From the NCBI RefSeq assembly GCF_000718165.1, contig NZ_JOEY01000053.1, positions 1 through 64,000 on the forward strand: 64,000 bases of DNA, read 5' to 3'. Positions 19,189 through 27,797 of the stretch are shown piece by piece; within the stretch, counting starts at the first letter, position 1, and the number at the start of each line of letters is the position of its first letter. The notes under the pieces were generated by a model that did no database searches, was not told the origin of the DNA, and worked only from the letters and a program-made list of their open reading frames with translations. Position numbers and translations under genes: made by a program. Source of the DNA: Streptomyces fulvoviolaceus (GTDB lineage Bacteria > Actinomycetota > Actinomycetes > Streptomycetales > Streptomycetaceae).

Positions 19189-19212
19189 CAGTTCGGCAGT
19201 TCGGCAGTTCGG
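19189..19212 (+). repeat. Three tandem copies of CAGTTCGG
   Basis: Perfect 8-bp repeat in the spacer between AKR2 and AKR3, about 30 bp before the AKR3 start. Short enough to arise by slippage; it may alter leader length. No palindrome is present. Confidence 0.8.
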
Positions 19213-19242
19213 CAAAAGACGAAAGAAGAGAGAAGCAGAGAA

Positions 19243-20223
19243 ATGGAATACACCCGTCTGGGAACCTCGGGCCTGAAGGTCAGCCGCATCGCGCTGGGTT
19301 GTATGAGCTTCGGCACCCCCTCGGAGTGGGCACCGTGGACGCTCGACGACGCGGGTGCCGAGCCGATCTTCCGGCAGGCGGTCGAACTCGGCGTCACCTT
19401 CTGGGACACGGCCAACGTCTACGGGATGGGCACCTCGGAGGAGATCGTCGGGCGTGGGTTGAAGAAGTACACGAGCCGTGAGGACGTGGTCCTGGCGACC
19501 AAGCTGTTCGCTCCGATGCACGACGGTCCTGGAGGTTCCGGGCTGTCCCGCAAGGCCGTCATGGAGCAGGTCGACGCCTCGCTGCGCCGCCTGGACACCG
19601 ACTACGTCGACCTCTACCAGATCCACCGTTTCGACCCCGAGACGCCGGTCGAGGAGACGATGGAGGCGCTGCACGACGTGGTGAAGGCGGGCAAGGCCCG
19701 CTACATCGGGGCGTCGTCGATGTGGGCCTGGCAGTTCGCCAAGATGCAGCACGTCGCGGAGGCCAACGGGTGGACCGGGTTCGTCTCCATGCAGGACCAG
19801 TACAACCTGATCCACCGTGAGGAGGAGCGGGAGATGTTCGGCCTGCTCGCCGACCAGGGCGTGGGCAGCGTGCCGTGGAGCCCGCTGGCCGGCGGACTGG
19901 TCGCCCGCCCGTGGGGTGAGCAGAGCACCAGCCGCGCCAAGAGCAATCCGGCCACCGACCAGCACGGCCGGCCGCTGTTCCTCGACAGCGACCGGCAGAC
20001 CGTGGACGCGGTACAACGGATCGCCGAGGAGCGCGGGGTGTCGATGGCGCAGGTTGCCATGGCCTGGGTGCTGAAAAACCCGGTCGTCAGCTCCCCGATC
20101 GTGGGCGCCACGAAACCGCACCACCTGGCCGACGCGGTCACGGCCCTCGACATCGAGCTCACCGACGACGAGATCAAGTCGCTCGAAGAGCACTACACCC
20201 CGCGCGAGCCGACGTACTTCTGA
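19243..20223 (+). CDS. Aldo/keto reductase (AKR3, intact)
   Basis: 326 residues, ATG 19243 after AGAAGCAGAG. Begins MEYTRLGTSGLKVSRIALGC; tetrad Asp/Tyr in FWDTANVYGMG, Lys in LATKLF, His in YQIHRFDPETPVEE; C-terminal VVSSPIVGATKPHHLADAV. It resembles the YajO/YghZ-like NADPH-dependent reductases. Together with AKR1 and AKR2 it makes three AKRs in 8 kb. It is followed by operator copy E and the second NTF2-like gene on the same strand. Confidence 0.88.
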   Translation: MEYTRLGTSGLKVSRIALGCMSFGTPSEWAPWTLDDAGAEPIFRQAVELGVTFWDTANVYGMGTSEEIVGRGLKKYTSREDVVLATKLFAPMHDGPGGSGLSRKAVMEQVDASLRRLDTDYVDLYQIHRFDPETPVEETMEALHDVVKAGKARYIGASSMWAWQFAKMQHVAEANGWTGFVSMQDQYNLIHREEEREMFGLLADQGVGSVPWSPLAGGLVARPWGEQSTSRAKSNPATDQHGRPLFLDSDRQTVDAVQRIAEERGVSMAQVAMAWVLKNPVVSSPIVGATKPHHLADAVTALDIELTDDEIKSLEEHYTPREPTYF

Positions 20224-20306
20224 GCGCGACCGACCTGGAGCCGAGGGCGTCGTGCAGCAGATGACCGCACGCGCTCTCCGTGGCTGAACCGCGCGCCGTG
20301 ACGCCC

Positions 20307-20349
20307 TGTGCCGGGGAGCCGTGTTCCGGGGTGCGACAGGGCCCCTCAG
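20307..20349 (+). promoter_or_regulatory. MmyB-type operator block, copy E
   Basis: TGTGCCGGGGAGCCGTGTTC then CGGGGTGCGACAGGGCCCC, almost the same as copy D, followed by CAGGTCAC and CAGACT-GG in the same order and spacing as copies C and D. No ATG lies at the expected position; instead the NTF2-like gene starts at GTG 20435, 40-50 bp further on. This suggests a promoter responsive to the same regulator(s) but with a leader. Confidence 0.6.
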
Positions 20350-20434
20350 TCCGCTGGTCCGCAGGTCACGGTCTGGTCAGACTGGAGGGGCCACCCCCGA
20401 CGGACAGACAGAACCACCGCAGGACGGAGTCACC

Positions 20435-20821
20435 GTGGACAAGGCAACCGACAAGAACGCTCGCGACGAGGTCGTCGACGAGTACCGCGCCTACCTGCAG
20501 GCGATGACCGACGGTGACACCGACGCCCTCGCCACGATGCTCGACGACGGTTTCAGCCTCACCCACATCACGGGGTACGCGCAGCCGAAGGCCGAGTGGC
20601 TCTCTCAGATGCGTGCCGGACAGTTCGTGTACCACTCGGTCACGGAGAAGGACATGACCGTCGAGGTCGACGGCGACGCGGCCCGCCTCGTCGGCCGCAT
20701 CGTCACCGACGCGACGGTCTACGGCATGCACACGAACTGGCGGCTGCAGCTGTCCACGGACTACGCCCGAGGGAGTGACGACACCTGGACCGCGCTGCGC
20801 ACCGTCGCCACGACCTGGTGA
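20435..20821 (+). CDS. NTF2-like/SnoaL-like small protein, paralogue 2
   Basis: 128 residues; GTG 20435 preceded by CGGAG. DKNARDEVVDEYRAYLQAMT, DDGFSLTHITGYAQPKAEWL, ending DTWTALRTVATTW. It is clearly related to the product at 8040 along its full length. Both copies lie beside a GACAGGGCCCC-type element and close to an NAD(P)-dependent reductase, so they may belong to the same regulon. Biochemical role unknown. Confidence 0.75.
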   Translation: MDKATDKNARDEVVDEYRAYLQAMTDGDTDALATMLDDGFSLTHITGYAQPKAEWLSQMRAGQFVYHSVTEKDMTVEVDGDAARLVGRIVTDATVYGMHTNWRLQLSTDYARGSDDTWTALRTVATTW

Positions 20822-20871
20822 CACGCCCTGGTGTGGTGCCCCGGCGACCGCCGGTTGTCGATCCGTGGTGA

Positions 20872-23076
20872 TCAGGGCGCCAAGGTGGCGCCGATCGCGG
20901 GGTTCCTGGTGTTGCTGAGGAAGGGCGTGGAGGGCAGCTGTCCCTCCCGGCCGCGGTCGGCGGTCGCCGATGTCGCGTCGGTCAGGTGCAGTGCCGCCGT
21001 CGTCCAGCCCGACTGGTCCCAGGAGTTGGCCGTGTGCTGCGCCTGGCTGCCCAGCCAGTCGTCGGGGTTGTTCGCCAGGGCGAGATTGCGCTGAAGGGTC
21101 GCGGCGGACGAGAGGAAGGCGAATCCCGCCTGTCCGTTGCGGAACGCCGTGTTGTTGGTGAGCCGGGGGGCTCCCGCATTGCCCACCTCGGTGAAGCCGA
21201 AGCCGGCGTTGTCCCAGGCCGCGCTGTCGGAGGCGCTGTCGGCGGTCTGCAGCCCAGAGTCGTCGCCGAGTTTGAAGCCGCTGCCTCCGCCGGAGAAGGT
21301 GGCGATGTCCCAGCGGTTGACGCCGTTGCCGAACGACCAGGTGTGGTCGACGGCCACCGCCCCGGTGAACCCGCTGAGGTCCACTCCGTCCCCCGAGTTG
21401 TCGTACATCCGGCATCCCCGGATCCGGTTGTCCGTGCCGGAGCCGAACATGAACGCGAGACCGTCGGCGTATCCGCCGTCGGACCCGGACTCGTGATTGT
21501 CGAAGAAGTCGCTGTCGAGCACCAGGTTGTCGTCCGTTCCGGTGCCCCGGAGCAGAAGTCCGCTCTGGCCGTTGCCGTGGACGCTGAGCCGGGCGAAGAC
21601 GTCGTTGTGGCAGGACTCGCAGACGTACGGGGCGCCGGGAGCGTTGACTATCGCGAATCCCTGCACGGTGACGTACCCGCCGCTCTGGGCGATGAACCAG
21701 TCGCCGGCCGGGATTCGGGACCCGTCGAGCACGGGCCGCTCATTACGGTAATTGCTCACCTTGATCCGGTGTCCCGCGGTGCCAGAAGCCTTGATGGAGA
21801 TCGTGGCCTCGGGGTGGTACGTGCCTCCGCGAACGGCCACCGTCTGGCCCGGCTCGGCCTTGGCGACGGCGTGGGTCACCGTGGCGAAGGGTCGGGCGAG
21901 AGTGCCGGGATTCGTGTCGTCCCCGTCGAGGGCCACGTAGTAGTCGGCGGTCGCGACGCCGGAGTAGGCGCCGGGTGCGGTCTCCGGGGACGGCGTCCGC
22001 GTACTCGTCGTGGGTGTGGCCGCGGGGCTACGGCCGGGCAGGGACGGGGCGTTGCTCGTCGGTGCCGGGCCCGGCACCGATGGAGCGGAGTGCTGGTCGG
22101 GCAGAGGCCCCAGATAGATCGCGAGGCCGATGGCGGCGGCGAGCGCCCCGCTGCCGCCGACGGCCACGGCCGTCTTCGGCGAGACCTGTCCCAGACCGTG
22201 CTGGATGGTGTGCAGTAGCGAAGCAACCGGCCCGGGGTTCGCGCCGTGCGGGCCGACGAGGGCCGGGATCCGGGCCGCCAGTACGGCCGGGACCGCCAGT
22301 GCGCCGATCCGGATCGGCAGGTCGTCGATCGAGCGTCGGGCGCCGACCGCCGCCGCGCATTGCGGGCATCCGGCCAGGTGGCGGCCGAGCTTGGTCAGCC
22401 GCCGTTCTCCGGGCGCGGTCGCGCCGCCGCCCGCGAGGGAATCGAGCTCGGGGCACCGCGGCCGGGCCCGCCAGGCGGCGAGCACATCGACGGCGAGGGC
22501 GAGCTTGGCCTTCATCCGCTGAATGCGTACCGCGGTGTGCGGAACGCTCAGGTGCAGTGCGTCGGCGACCTCGGCGCGGGTCAGCTGCCCGGCGGTCTCC
22601 TGCCACCACAGGGCCAGCGTCTGACGTTGGTCGTCACCGAGCCACCGGCTGGCTTCCAGCAGATCGTCACCGGCCCGGGCCAAAGTCTGTCGATCGACGG
22701 CGAGTTCGGCCAGGTCGCGGGCGGGATCGGGGACATCGGCCACGTCGGCCAGGGGCTGCTGACGGGCCACCACGGCTTTGTTCCGCCGTCCGTGATCATG
22801 TATCTGCCGGATCGCTATGGCGACGATCCAGGACCGGAACCGCTCGGGTTCCCGGAGCCGGGGTAGCGCCCGCATGGCGGACAGCATGGTCTCCTGGACG
22901 ACGTCGTCGACGTCCGCGTGCCCGTGCAGACCTCGCCCCACGATGTTGTAGACCAGCGGCAGATACTCGCTGAACAGGGCGGCCCGTGCGCGGGGGTCTC
23001 CCGATCGGGCGGCGTTGACCAGGTCGGTTCCGGACAGATGAGTCGCAGTGTCAGCCGTGGGCCGTACAGAAGCCAT
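20872..23076 (-). CDS. Membrane-anchored ECF sigma factor fused to a pectate-lyase-like beta-helix
   Basis: 734 residues from ATG 23076 (a TTG six bases upstream is also in frame). Domains in order: sigma-70 region 2 (about 20-98; VDDVVQETMLSAMRAL, FRSWIVAIAIRQIHDHGRR), region 4 (about 140-198; LTRAEVADALHLSVPHTAVR), an anti-sigma-type zinc motif (C208, H233-x3-C237-x2-C240), one transmembrane helix (about 302-322), a Pro/Ser/Thr-rich linker, and an extracellular right-handed beta-helix (about 378-734; DGDDTNPGTLARPFATVTHAV, repeated N/D-rich turns) of the PL9/DUF1565 pectate-lyase type. One chain therefore carries promoter recognition, self-inhibition, membrane anchor and a sugar-binding or cleaving sensor. 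ECF families with C-terminal carbohydrate-binding extensions are known in actinomycetes (ECF52/53-type, from memory). The divergent pectinase gene is the obvious target. Confidence 0.88.
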   Translation of the reverse strand: MASVRPTADTATHLSGTDLVNAARSGDPRARAALFSEYLPLVYNIVGRGLHGHADVDDVVQETMLSAMRALPRLREPERFRSWIVAIAIRQIHDHGRRNKAVVARQQPLADVADVPDPARDLAELAVDRQTLARAGDDLLEASRWLGDDQRQTLALWWQETAGQLTRAEVADALHLSVPHTAVRIQRMKAKLALAVDVLAAWRARPRCPELDSLAGGGATAPGERRLTKLGRHLAGCPQCAAAVGARRSIDDLPIRIGALAVPAVLAARIPALVGPHGANPGPVASLLHTIQHGLGQVSPKTAVAVGGSGALAAAIGLAIYLGPLPDQHSAPSVPGPAPTSNAPSLPGRSPAATPTTSTRTPSPETAPGAYSGVATADYYVALDGDDTNPGTLARPFATVTHAVAKAEPGQTVAVRGGTYHPEATISIKASGTAGHRIKVSNYRNERPVLDGSRIPAGDWFIAQSGGYVTVQGFAIVNAPGAPYVCESCHNDVFARLSVHGNGQSGLLLRGTGTDDNLVLDSDFFDNHESGSDGGYADGLAFMFGSGTDNRIRGCRMYDNSGDGVDLSGFTGAVAVDHTWSFGNGVNRWDIATFSGGGSGFKLGDDSGLQTADSASDSAAWDNAGFGFTEVGNAGAPRLTNNTAFRNGQAGFAFLSSAATLQRNLALANNPDDWLGSQAQHTANSWDQSGWTTAALHLTDATSATADRGREGQLPSTPFLSNTRNPAIGATLAP

Positions 23077-23261
23077 GCGCAAAGCACCCTCACAGAGTGA
23101 TCCCTCAGCGGAAGGCGCTCATGATGGCACGGGCTGCCGACGGGGCAACCCCAGGGCCCAAGTCGAGCCGGGTGGGATGTCCGCGCGAAATTCATGGCCC
23201 GAACGCGTTATGAGCCGTCGAGCCGAACCGTCTCCGAAATGGCAACGGAGAAAGGATCGGC

Positions 23262-25982
23262 ATGAACGTGAGTCGGCACAAACGGGACAGACGGACCCGG
23301 TGGCCCATCGCGGCGGTGGGCGGCGTGTCCGCTCTCGTCCTCGCGGGAGTCGGTTTCGCTACGGCGGCCACCGTCGGGGCGGGATCCGGTGACGGGGCGT
23401 CCGGCGTCAAGGCCGGCACCTACAACCTCGCGGTCGCCAAGAGCGGGTTGTGCATGGATCTCGTCGGGGGCAGCGCGTCCAGCGGGGCGCTGGTCCAGCA
23501 GTGGGGTTGCAGCCAGGGGCAGAGCAACCAGCAGTGGACCCTCGTCGACCGGGGATCGGGCAAGTTCAACATCAAGTCCGCGGCCAGCGGCATGTGCCTC
23601 GACGTTCCGGGCGCCTCCACCGCGAGCGGCACACGGCTGCAGCAGTGGGGCTGCGGGACCGACCAGGCCAACCAGTTGTGGAAGCTGAAGGCGACGCGGG
23701 AGAACACCTTCCAGATCGTCAACGTCAACAGCGGCCTGTGCGTCAGCGACGCGAAGGCGAGCACCGCGCCCGGCGCCGCCGTCATCCAGGAGACCTGCAC
23801 CACCAACAGCAACAAGCGCTGGTCGCTGACCGCAGTCGGCACGACCTCGAGTTCGCCCAGCGCCGCGACGACCACCTCGTCCTCGTCCTCTTCATCGTCC
23901 TCAGGTACGACGATCACGGTGGCCGCGGACGGTTCCGGTGACGTCACCACCGTGCAGGCGGCGATCGACAAGGTCCCGGCGAACAACACCAAGCCGGTGA
24001 CCGTCGCCATCAGGAAGGGCACCTACCGGGGCGTCTTCACCATCCCGAGCAACAAGCCCTACGTGACGCTGAAGGGCCTCGGGGCCACCGCCTCCGACGT
24101 CGTGCTCGTCTCCAACCACGGGGCGAGCACCAAGAAGTCGGACGGGACGACGTACGGAACCTTCGGCAGCGCCACCGCGTTCGTCGACGGGCACGACTTC
24201 TCGGCCTCGAACCTGACCGTCTCCAACGACTACGACAACACGGCCGGCACGAGCCAGGCGGTGGCGCTGAGCCTGTCCGCCGACCGCGCGGTCCTCACCG
24301 ACGTCCGGATCCTCGGCCACCAGGACACCCTCCTGGTCAACGACTCGGCACGGGCCTACTTCCAGAAGTCCTACGTGGAAGGCACCGTCGACTTCATCTT
24401 CGGCGGCGGCATCGCGGTCTTCGACCAGAGCGAGATCCACCAGCTCGGCAACGGCGGTGTCATCACCGCGGCCAGCACGCCGGCGAACCGCGCCTACGGA
24501 TTCCTCTTCTACAAGTCGAACATCACAGGGGACGCGGCCGGCGGGAGCGGCGACCTCGGTCGCCCGTGGCGTCAGGACGCGCAGGTGCTCTACCGCGAGT
24601 CCACGCTCGGGGCGTCGGTCGACACCGGCCAGCCCTGGAGCGACATGTCCAACTCCCTGTGGAAGAACGCCCGGTTCAGCGAGTACAAGAACACCGGGTC
24701 CGGGGCGGCGGTCAACTCCGACCGGCCGCAACTGAGCGCCTCGCAGGCGGCGAACCACACTCCGGCGAAGTACCTGGCGGGCTCGGACGGCTGGAACCCG
24801 ATCACCACCGCCACGACGACGAGCCCGGCATCCGGCACGGTCTGCAAGCCCACCAGCTACGGGGCCAAGGCCGACGGCAAGACCAAGGACACCGCGGCCC
24901 TGCAGAAGGCGATCAACGCCTGCGCGGGCAAGGGCACGGTGGAACTGACCAGCGGCAAGTACCTCTCGGGCGCCCTGACACTGGCCGGCGACCTCACCTT
25001 CACCATCGACTCCGGAGCGACCCTGCTCGCCTCGCAGGACCCGGAGGACTACCCCCTGTCGGGAACGACGAGGGCTCCGCTGCTGGCGGCGCACGGCGCG
25101 AAGAACCTCACGATCAGCGGTGCGGGCACCATCGACGGCCAGGGCGCCCCGTGGTGGGCCAAGACCTGGGAGGCGATCAAGGCAGGCCAGACCCAACCGT
25201 CCCGCCCCGGCCTGATGTTCATCAACAACACCTCGAACGTGAAGATCACCGGGATCACGTTGAAGAACGCCCCGAACGTGCACATCACCCTCAAGAAGGT
25301 GACTACGGCCTCCGTCGACAGGATCACGATCTCCGCGCCGGACGACGCTCCCAACACCGACGGGATCGACGTGTGGTCGTCCTCGGGTGTCGCGGTGACC
25401 AACAGCCTGATCGACACCGGGGACGACAACATCGCCATCAACTCCTCGTCGGAGGGGGCGTCCCATGACATCTCGCTGAGCAACTGCACGATCCTGCACG
25501 GTCACGGGCTGTCCATCGGCAGCTTCACCGGGGGCGGCGTCTACGGCGTCAACATCCACGACAACACCCTCAAGGGCACCACCTCCGGGATCCGGATCAA
25601 GACCGCGCGGGGCCGTGGCGGCGAGGTCCACGACATCACGTACAAGAACCTGACGATGACCGATGTGCCGACCCCGATCCTGATCACCGGGTACTACCCG
25701 TCGGTTCCCGCGGACGGCGACGCCGCGCAGGCGGTCACCAGCACCACCCCGAACTACCACGACATCACCATCGCCAACGTCACCGCGACCGGCGCCAACA
25801 CGGCCGGGCAGATCGTGGGCGTGCCGGAGCGGCCGATCACCGGGCTGACCCTGTCCTCGGTGTCGATCAGCGCGAAGACGGGGCTGACCGTGCGCAACGC
25901 GGCGGTGGCCACGACCTCCACCACGATCAAACCGGCCTCGGGCTCGGCGTACATCGTGCAGAGCAAGGCCACCGTCAAGTAG
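23262..25982 (+). CDS. Secreted multidomain pectinase (CBM13 + pectin methylesterase CE8 + polygalacturonase GH28)
   Basis: 906 residues; ATG 23262 after GGAGAAAGG. Signal peptide with a hydrophobic core (about 15-40), ricin-type lectin domain with QxW repeats (about 52-195; NQQW, NQLW, NKRW), Ser/Thr linker, CE8 pectinesterase (about 216-510; GHQDTLL near 352, GTVDFIFG near 374, LGRPWR), then GH28 (about 525-906; NTDG near 698, GDDNIAI near 720, GHG near 747, RIK near 780). All family catalytic residues are present. The enzyme would demethylate pectin and hydrolyse the freed polygalacturonate while the lectin holds it on plant material. It is transcribed away from the fused sigma factor across a 185-bp spacer. 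Confidence 0.93.
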   Translation: MNVSRHKRDRRTRWPIAAVGGVSALVLAGVGFATAATVGAGSGDGASGVKAGTYNLAVAKSGLCMDLVGGSASSGALVQQWGCSQGQSNQQWTLVDRGSGKFNIKSAASGMCLDVPGASTASGTRLQQWGCGTDQANQLWKLKATRENTFQIVNVNSGLCVSDAKASTAPGAAVIQETCTTNSNKRWSLTAVGTTSSSPSAATTTSSSSSSSSSGTTITVAADGSGDVTTVQAAIDKVPANNTKPVTVAIRKGTYRGVFTIPSNKPYVTLKGLGATASDVVLVSNHGASTKKSDGTTYGTFGSATAFVDGHDFSASNLTVSNDYDNTAGTSQAVALSLSADRAVLTDVRILGHQDTLLVNDSARAYFQKSYVEGTVDFIFGGGIAVFDQSEIHQLGNGGVITAASTPANRAYGFLFYKSNITGDAAGGSGDLGRPWRQDAQVLYRESTLGASVDTGQPWSDMSNSLWKNARFSEYKNTGSGAAVNSDRPQLSASQAANHTPAKYLAGSDGWNPITTATTTSPASGTVCKPTSYGAKADGKTKDTAALQKAINACAGKGTVELTSGKYLSGALTLAGDLTFTIDSGATLLASQDPEDYPLSGTTRAPLLAAHGAKNLTISGAGTIDGQGAPWWAKTWEAIKAGQTQPSRPGLMFINNTSNVKITGITLKNAPNVHITLKKVTTASVDRITISAPDDAPNTDGIDVWSSSGVAVTNSLIDTGDDNIAINSSSEGASHDISLSNCTILHGHGLSIGSFTGGGVYGVNIHDNTLKGTTSGIRIKTARGRGGEVHDITYKNLTMTDVPTPILITGYYPSVPADGDAAQAVTSTTPNYHDITIANVTATGANTAGQIVGVPERPITGLTLSSVSISAKTGLTVRNAAVATTSTTIKPASGSAYIVQSKATVK

Positions 25983-26003
25983 CAGCGAAGCGTTTTCCTC
26001 TCA

Positions 26004-26046
26004 CCGGTCGGGGCCGGGCCGGGCCGATCGGCCCGGCCCCGACCGG
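26004..26046. terminator. Hairpin terminator after the pectinase gene
   Basis: Near-perfect 17-bp GC stem starting CCGGTCGGGGCCGGGCC, 9-base loop, 22 bp beyond the stop codon. There is no T tract, as is common for Streptomyces terminators. Confidence 0.75.
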
Positions 26047-26164
26047 CCCACCGTCGGCCTCGGGCTGACCGGGCCTCTCCTTCCTCCCACCGCCGAGGAC
26101 GACCGCACCACCCACGTGACCGGGCGTCCCGAGCGTGGCCGAGCAGGAGGACGGGCCGGACGAG

Positions 26165-26630
26165 TTAAAGAGGGGCACGCACGGGAAATGAAGTGAACGA
26201 ATTTTCTGAGTATTCGCTCAATGTGGTGGCCAACGTCGAATTCTTGTGCTGCAAGCCCATCCTTGTGTGACCGTGGCGGCGCAACTGGTGGCCAGGCTGC
26301 CGCCGGCGCGCGTACTTCGCTAAGGGTTGGGGTATGGCATCCGTGGTCGAAGCGGTTGCGGTTAGCCTGCTCTGTCTCGATGGGGATACGGAAGGAGGCC
26401 GCTCGGGGCGGGTGCGGGAGTTTATGTGTTTGGCTCTTCGACGCCCTGGCGGCGGTCCAGCCAGAAGCAGTACTCGGACTGACGTGCCTACCTCATCCCC
26501 TGCGCAGCTGATTCTGCTGGGCTGCAGCGGACAGGAGTCGGCGCGGTCCTGGCCCGGCTTTCCTGATCGCGAGGGCTGACGAAGGTGGCCTTCATTTCTG
26601 ACGACCACTGCGCCGATACTTGGGGAACGC
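26165..26630. other. Lower-GC non-coding stretch at the left edge of the island
   Basis: About 465 bases with visibly higher A+T than the flanking DNA and no convincing gene; frames in it are short and lack family features. The words TGGTGGCCAAC (26223) and CTGGTGGCCAG (26286) recur 60 bp apart in the same orientation and could be transposase-binding repeats, but this is weak. Where a Tn7/Tn5053-like element would carry TniA there is no DDE transposase. Confidence 0.45.
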
Positions 26631-27797
26631 GTGAGTTATGCCCAGGAGTGGGATCCAGCCCGTGACGAGAATCCGAATCTGGACAACCTGACACTTTCCC
26701 GCAAGGAGGGTTTCCGCGCTCTCGCCGAATCGCCCCTGCGTCCTAAGCCGGACCTGCTGACCCTTCAGCAGCTGGCCGCGCTGGGAGAGGCGGAACGGGC
26801 GGCTTACGAGAAACGGCGCCGTGTGTGGCATGCCAACCTTGGTCCGATTAAGACACCCCAGCTCGAAGCTGTCCATGAAGTCCTGTGGGGCATCGTGGAC
26901 AGCAATTTTCAGGGCGGTAAAAAGCCGAGGCGCGTAGTCGCCGTGGATGCGTTCCCTGGACTCGGCAAGACCACCGCAGTAATGAACTTCGCTCTCGAAT
27001 ACCACCGACGGGAGATCCAGCGAAGGGGCGCCTTCACAGACTTGGGCCACGAGCGATGGCCTGTGTGCCGTATCGGCTTGACGAGCAACGCCGGTATCAA
27101 GGATTTCAATAAATCCATACTTGAGTTCTATGCGCACCCCGGACGCACTAGCGGTACTTCTGCTCTCTTCGTCCAGCGGGCCTTGGACTGCATCCTAGCA
27201 TGTGAAACCAAGATCCTAATCATCGACGACCTGCATTTCCTTAAATTGACGAACAAGGACGACCAGGAAGTAAGCGATCACTTCAATCGCATCGTGAACC
27301 AGTTCCCAGTGACGCTGATCTTCATCGGCGTCGAATTGGAGAAGCACGGCCTCTACTCTCTAATCGATGAGAGCGGTGACACCACTTTGTCGCAAACTGG
27401 ACGCAGGGCAACTTCGCTGACCATGGTTCCGTTCGACGTCGACAATGACCAGCACCGTCGGCAGTGGCGGCAGCTATTGCTGGATCTAGAACAGCAGATC
27501 GTGCTGAGCCGGATGTTTGCTGGCATGCTCACCGATGGACTCTCTGACTACCTATACCGCCGTACCACAGGGCACATCGGATCGCTCGTGACGCTGATCA
27601 ACCGAGGGTGCCAACGTGCTGCACGCACAGGCACTGAACTGCTCACCAAGAAGCTCCTCGAGGAAGTGAAGATCGATGCCGCCTCGAAGACAGCCAGTAA
27701 GGCTTTGAAAGCCAAGTTCAAGCACCGCAGGATGAACGGCGATACCACAAAAGACAGGGCTGGCGACGCGAGCGCGAGCAAGAACTCGGCTCCATGA
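26631..27797 (+). CDS. TniB/TnsC-like AAA ATPase
   Basis: 388 residues; GTG 26631 follows GGGGA. Walker A in DAFPGLGKTTAV, Walker B in KILIIDDLHFL, with sensor-like FIGVELEKHGL. These are characteristic of TniB/TnsC transposition ATPases, which choose target DNA and activate the DDE transposase. The C-terminal tail is Lys/Asp-rich. The stop codon overlaps the start of the TniQ gene (ATGA), so the two are translationally coupled. Codon usage is less GC-biased than in neighbouring Streptomyces genes, indicating transfer. No transposase is next to it. Confidence 0.85.
   Translation: MSYAQEWDPARDENPNLDNLTLSRKEGFRALAESPLRPKPDLLTLQQLAALGEAERAAYEKRRRVWHANLGPIKTPQLEAVHEVLWGIVDSNFQGGKKPRRVVAVDAFPGLGKTTAVMNFALEYHRREIQRRGAFTDLGHERWPVCRIGLTSNAGIKDFNKSILEFYAHPGRTSGTSALFVQRALDCILACETKILIIDDLHFLKLTNKDDQEVSDHFNRIVNQFPVTLIFIGVELEKHGLYSLIDESGDTTLSQTGRRATSLTMVPFDVDNDQHRRQWRQLLLDLEQQIVLSRMFAGMLTDGLSDYLYRRTTGHIGSLVTLINRGCQRAARTGTELLTKKLLEEVKIDAASKTASKALKAKFKHRRMNGDTTKDRAGDASASKNSAP

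Noticed and set aside
23077..23261. ECF-type promoter in the spacer between the fused sigma factor and the pectinase
   Set aside because: GGCAAC and several GAAC words occur, but none has a CGTC-type -10 at 16-17 bp, so no specific promoter is claimed.
26165..26630. Possible TniA transposase remnant upstream of TniB
   Set aside because: All frames were read; no DDE core, Mu-C domain or HTH was seen.
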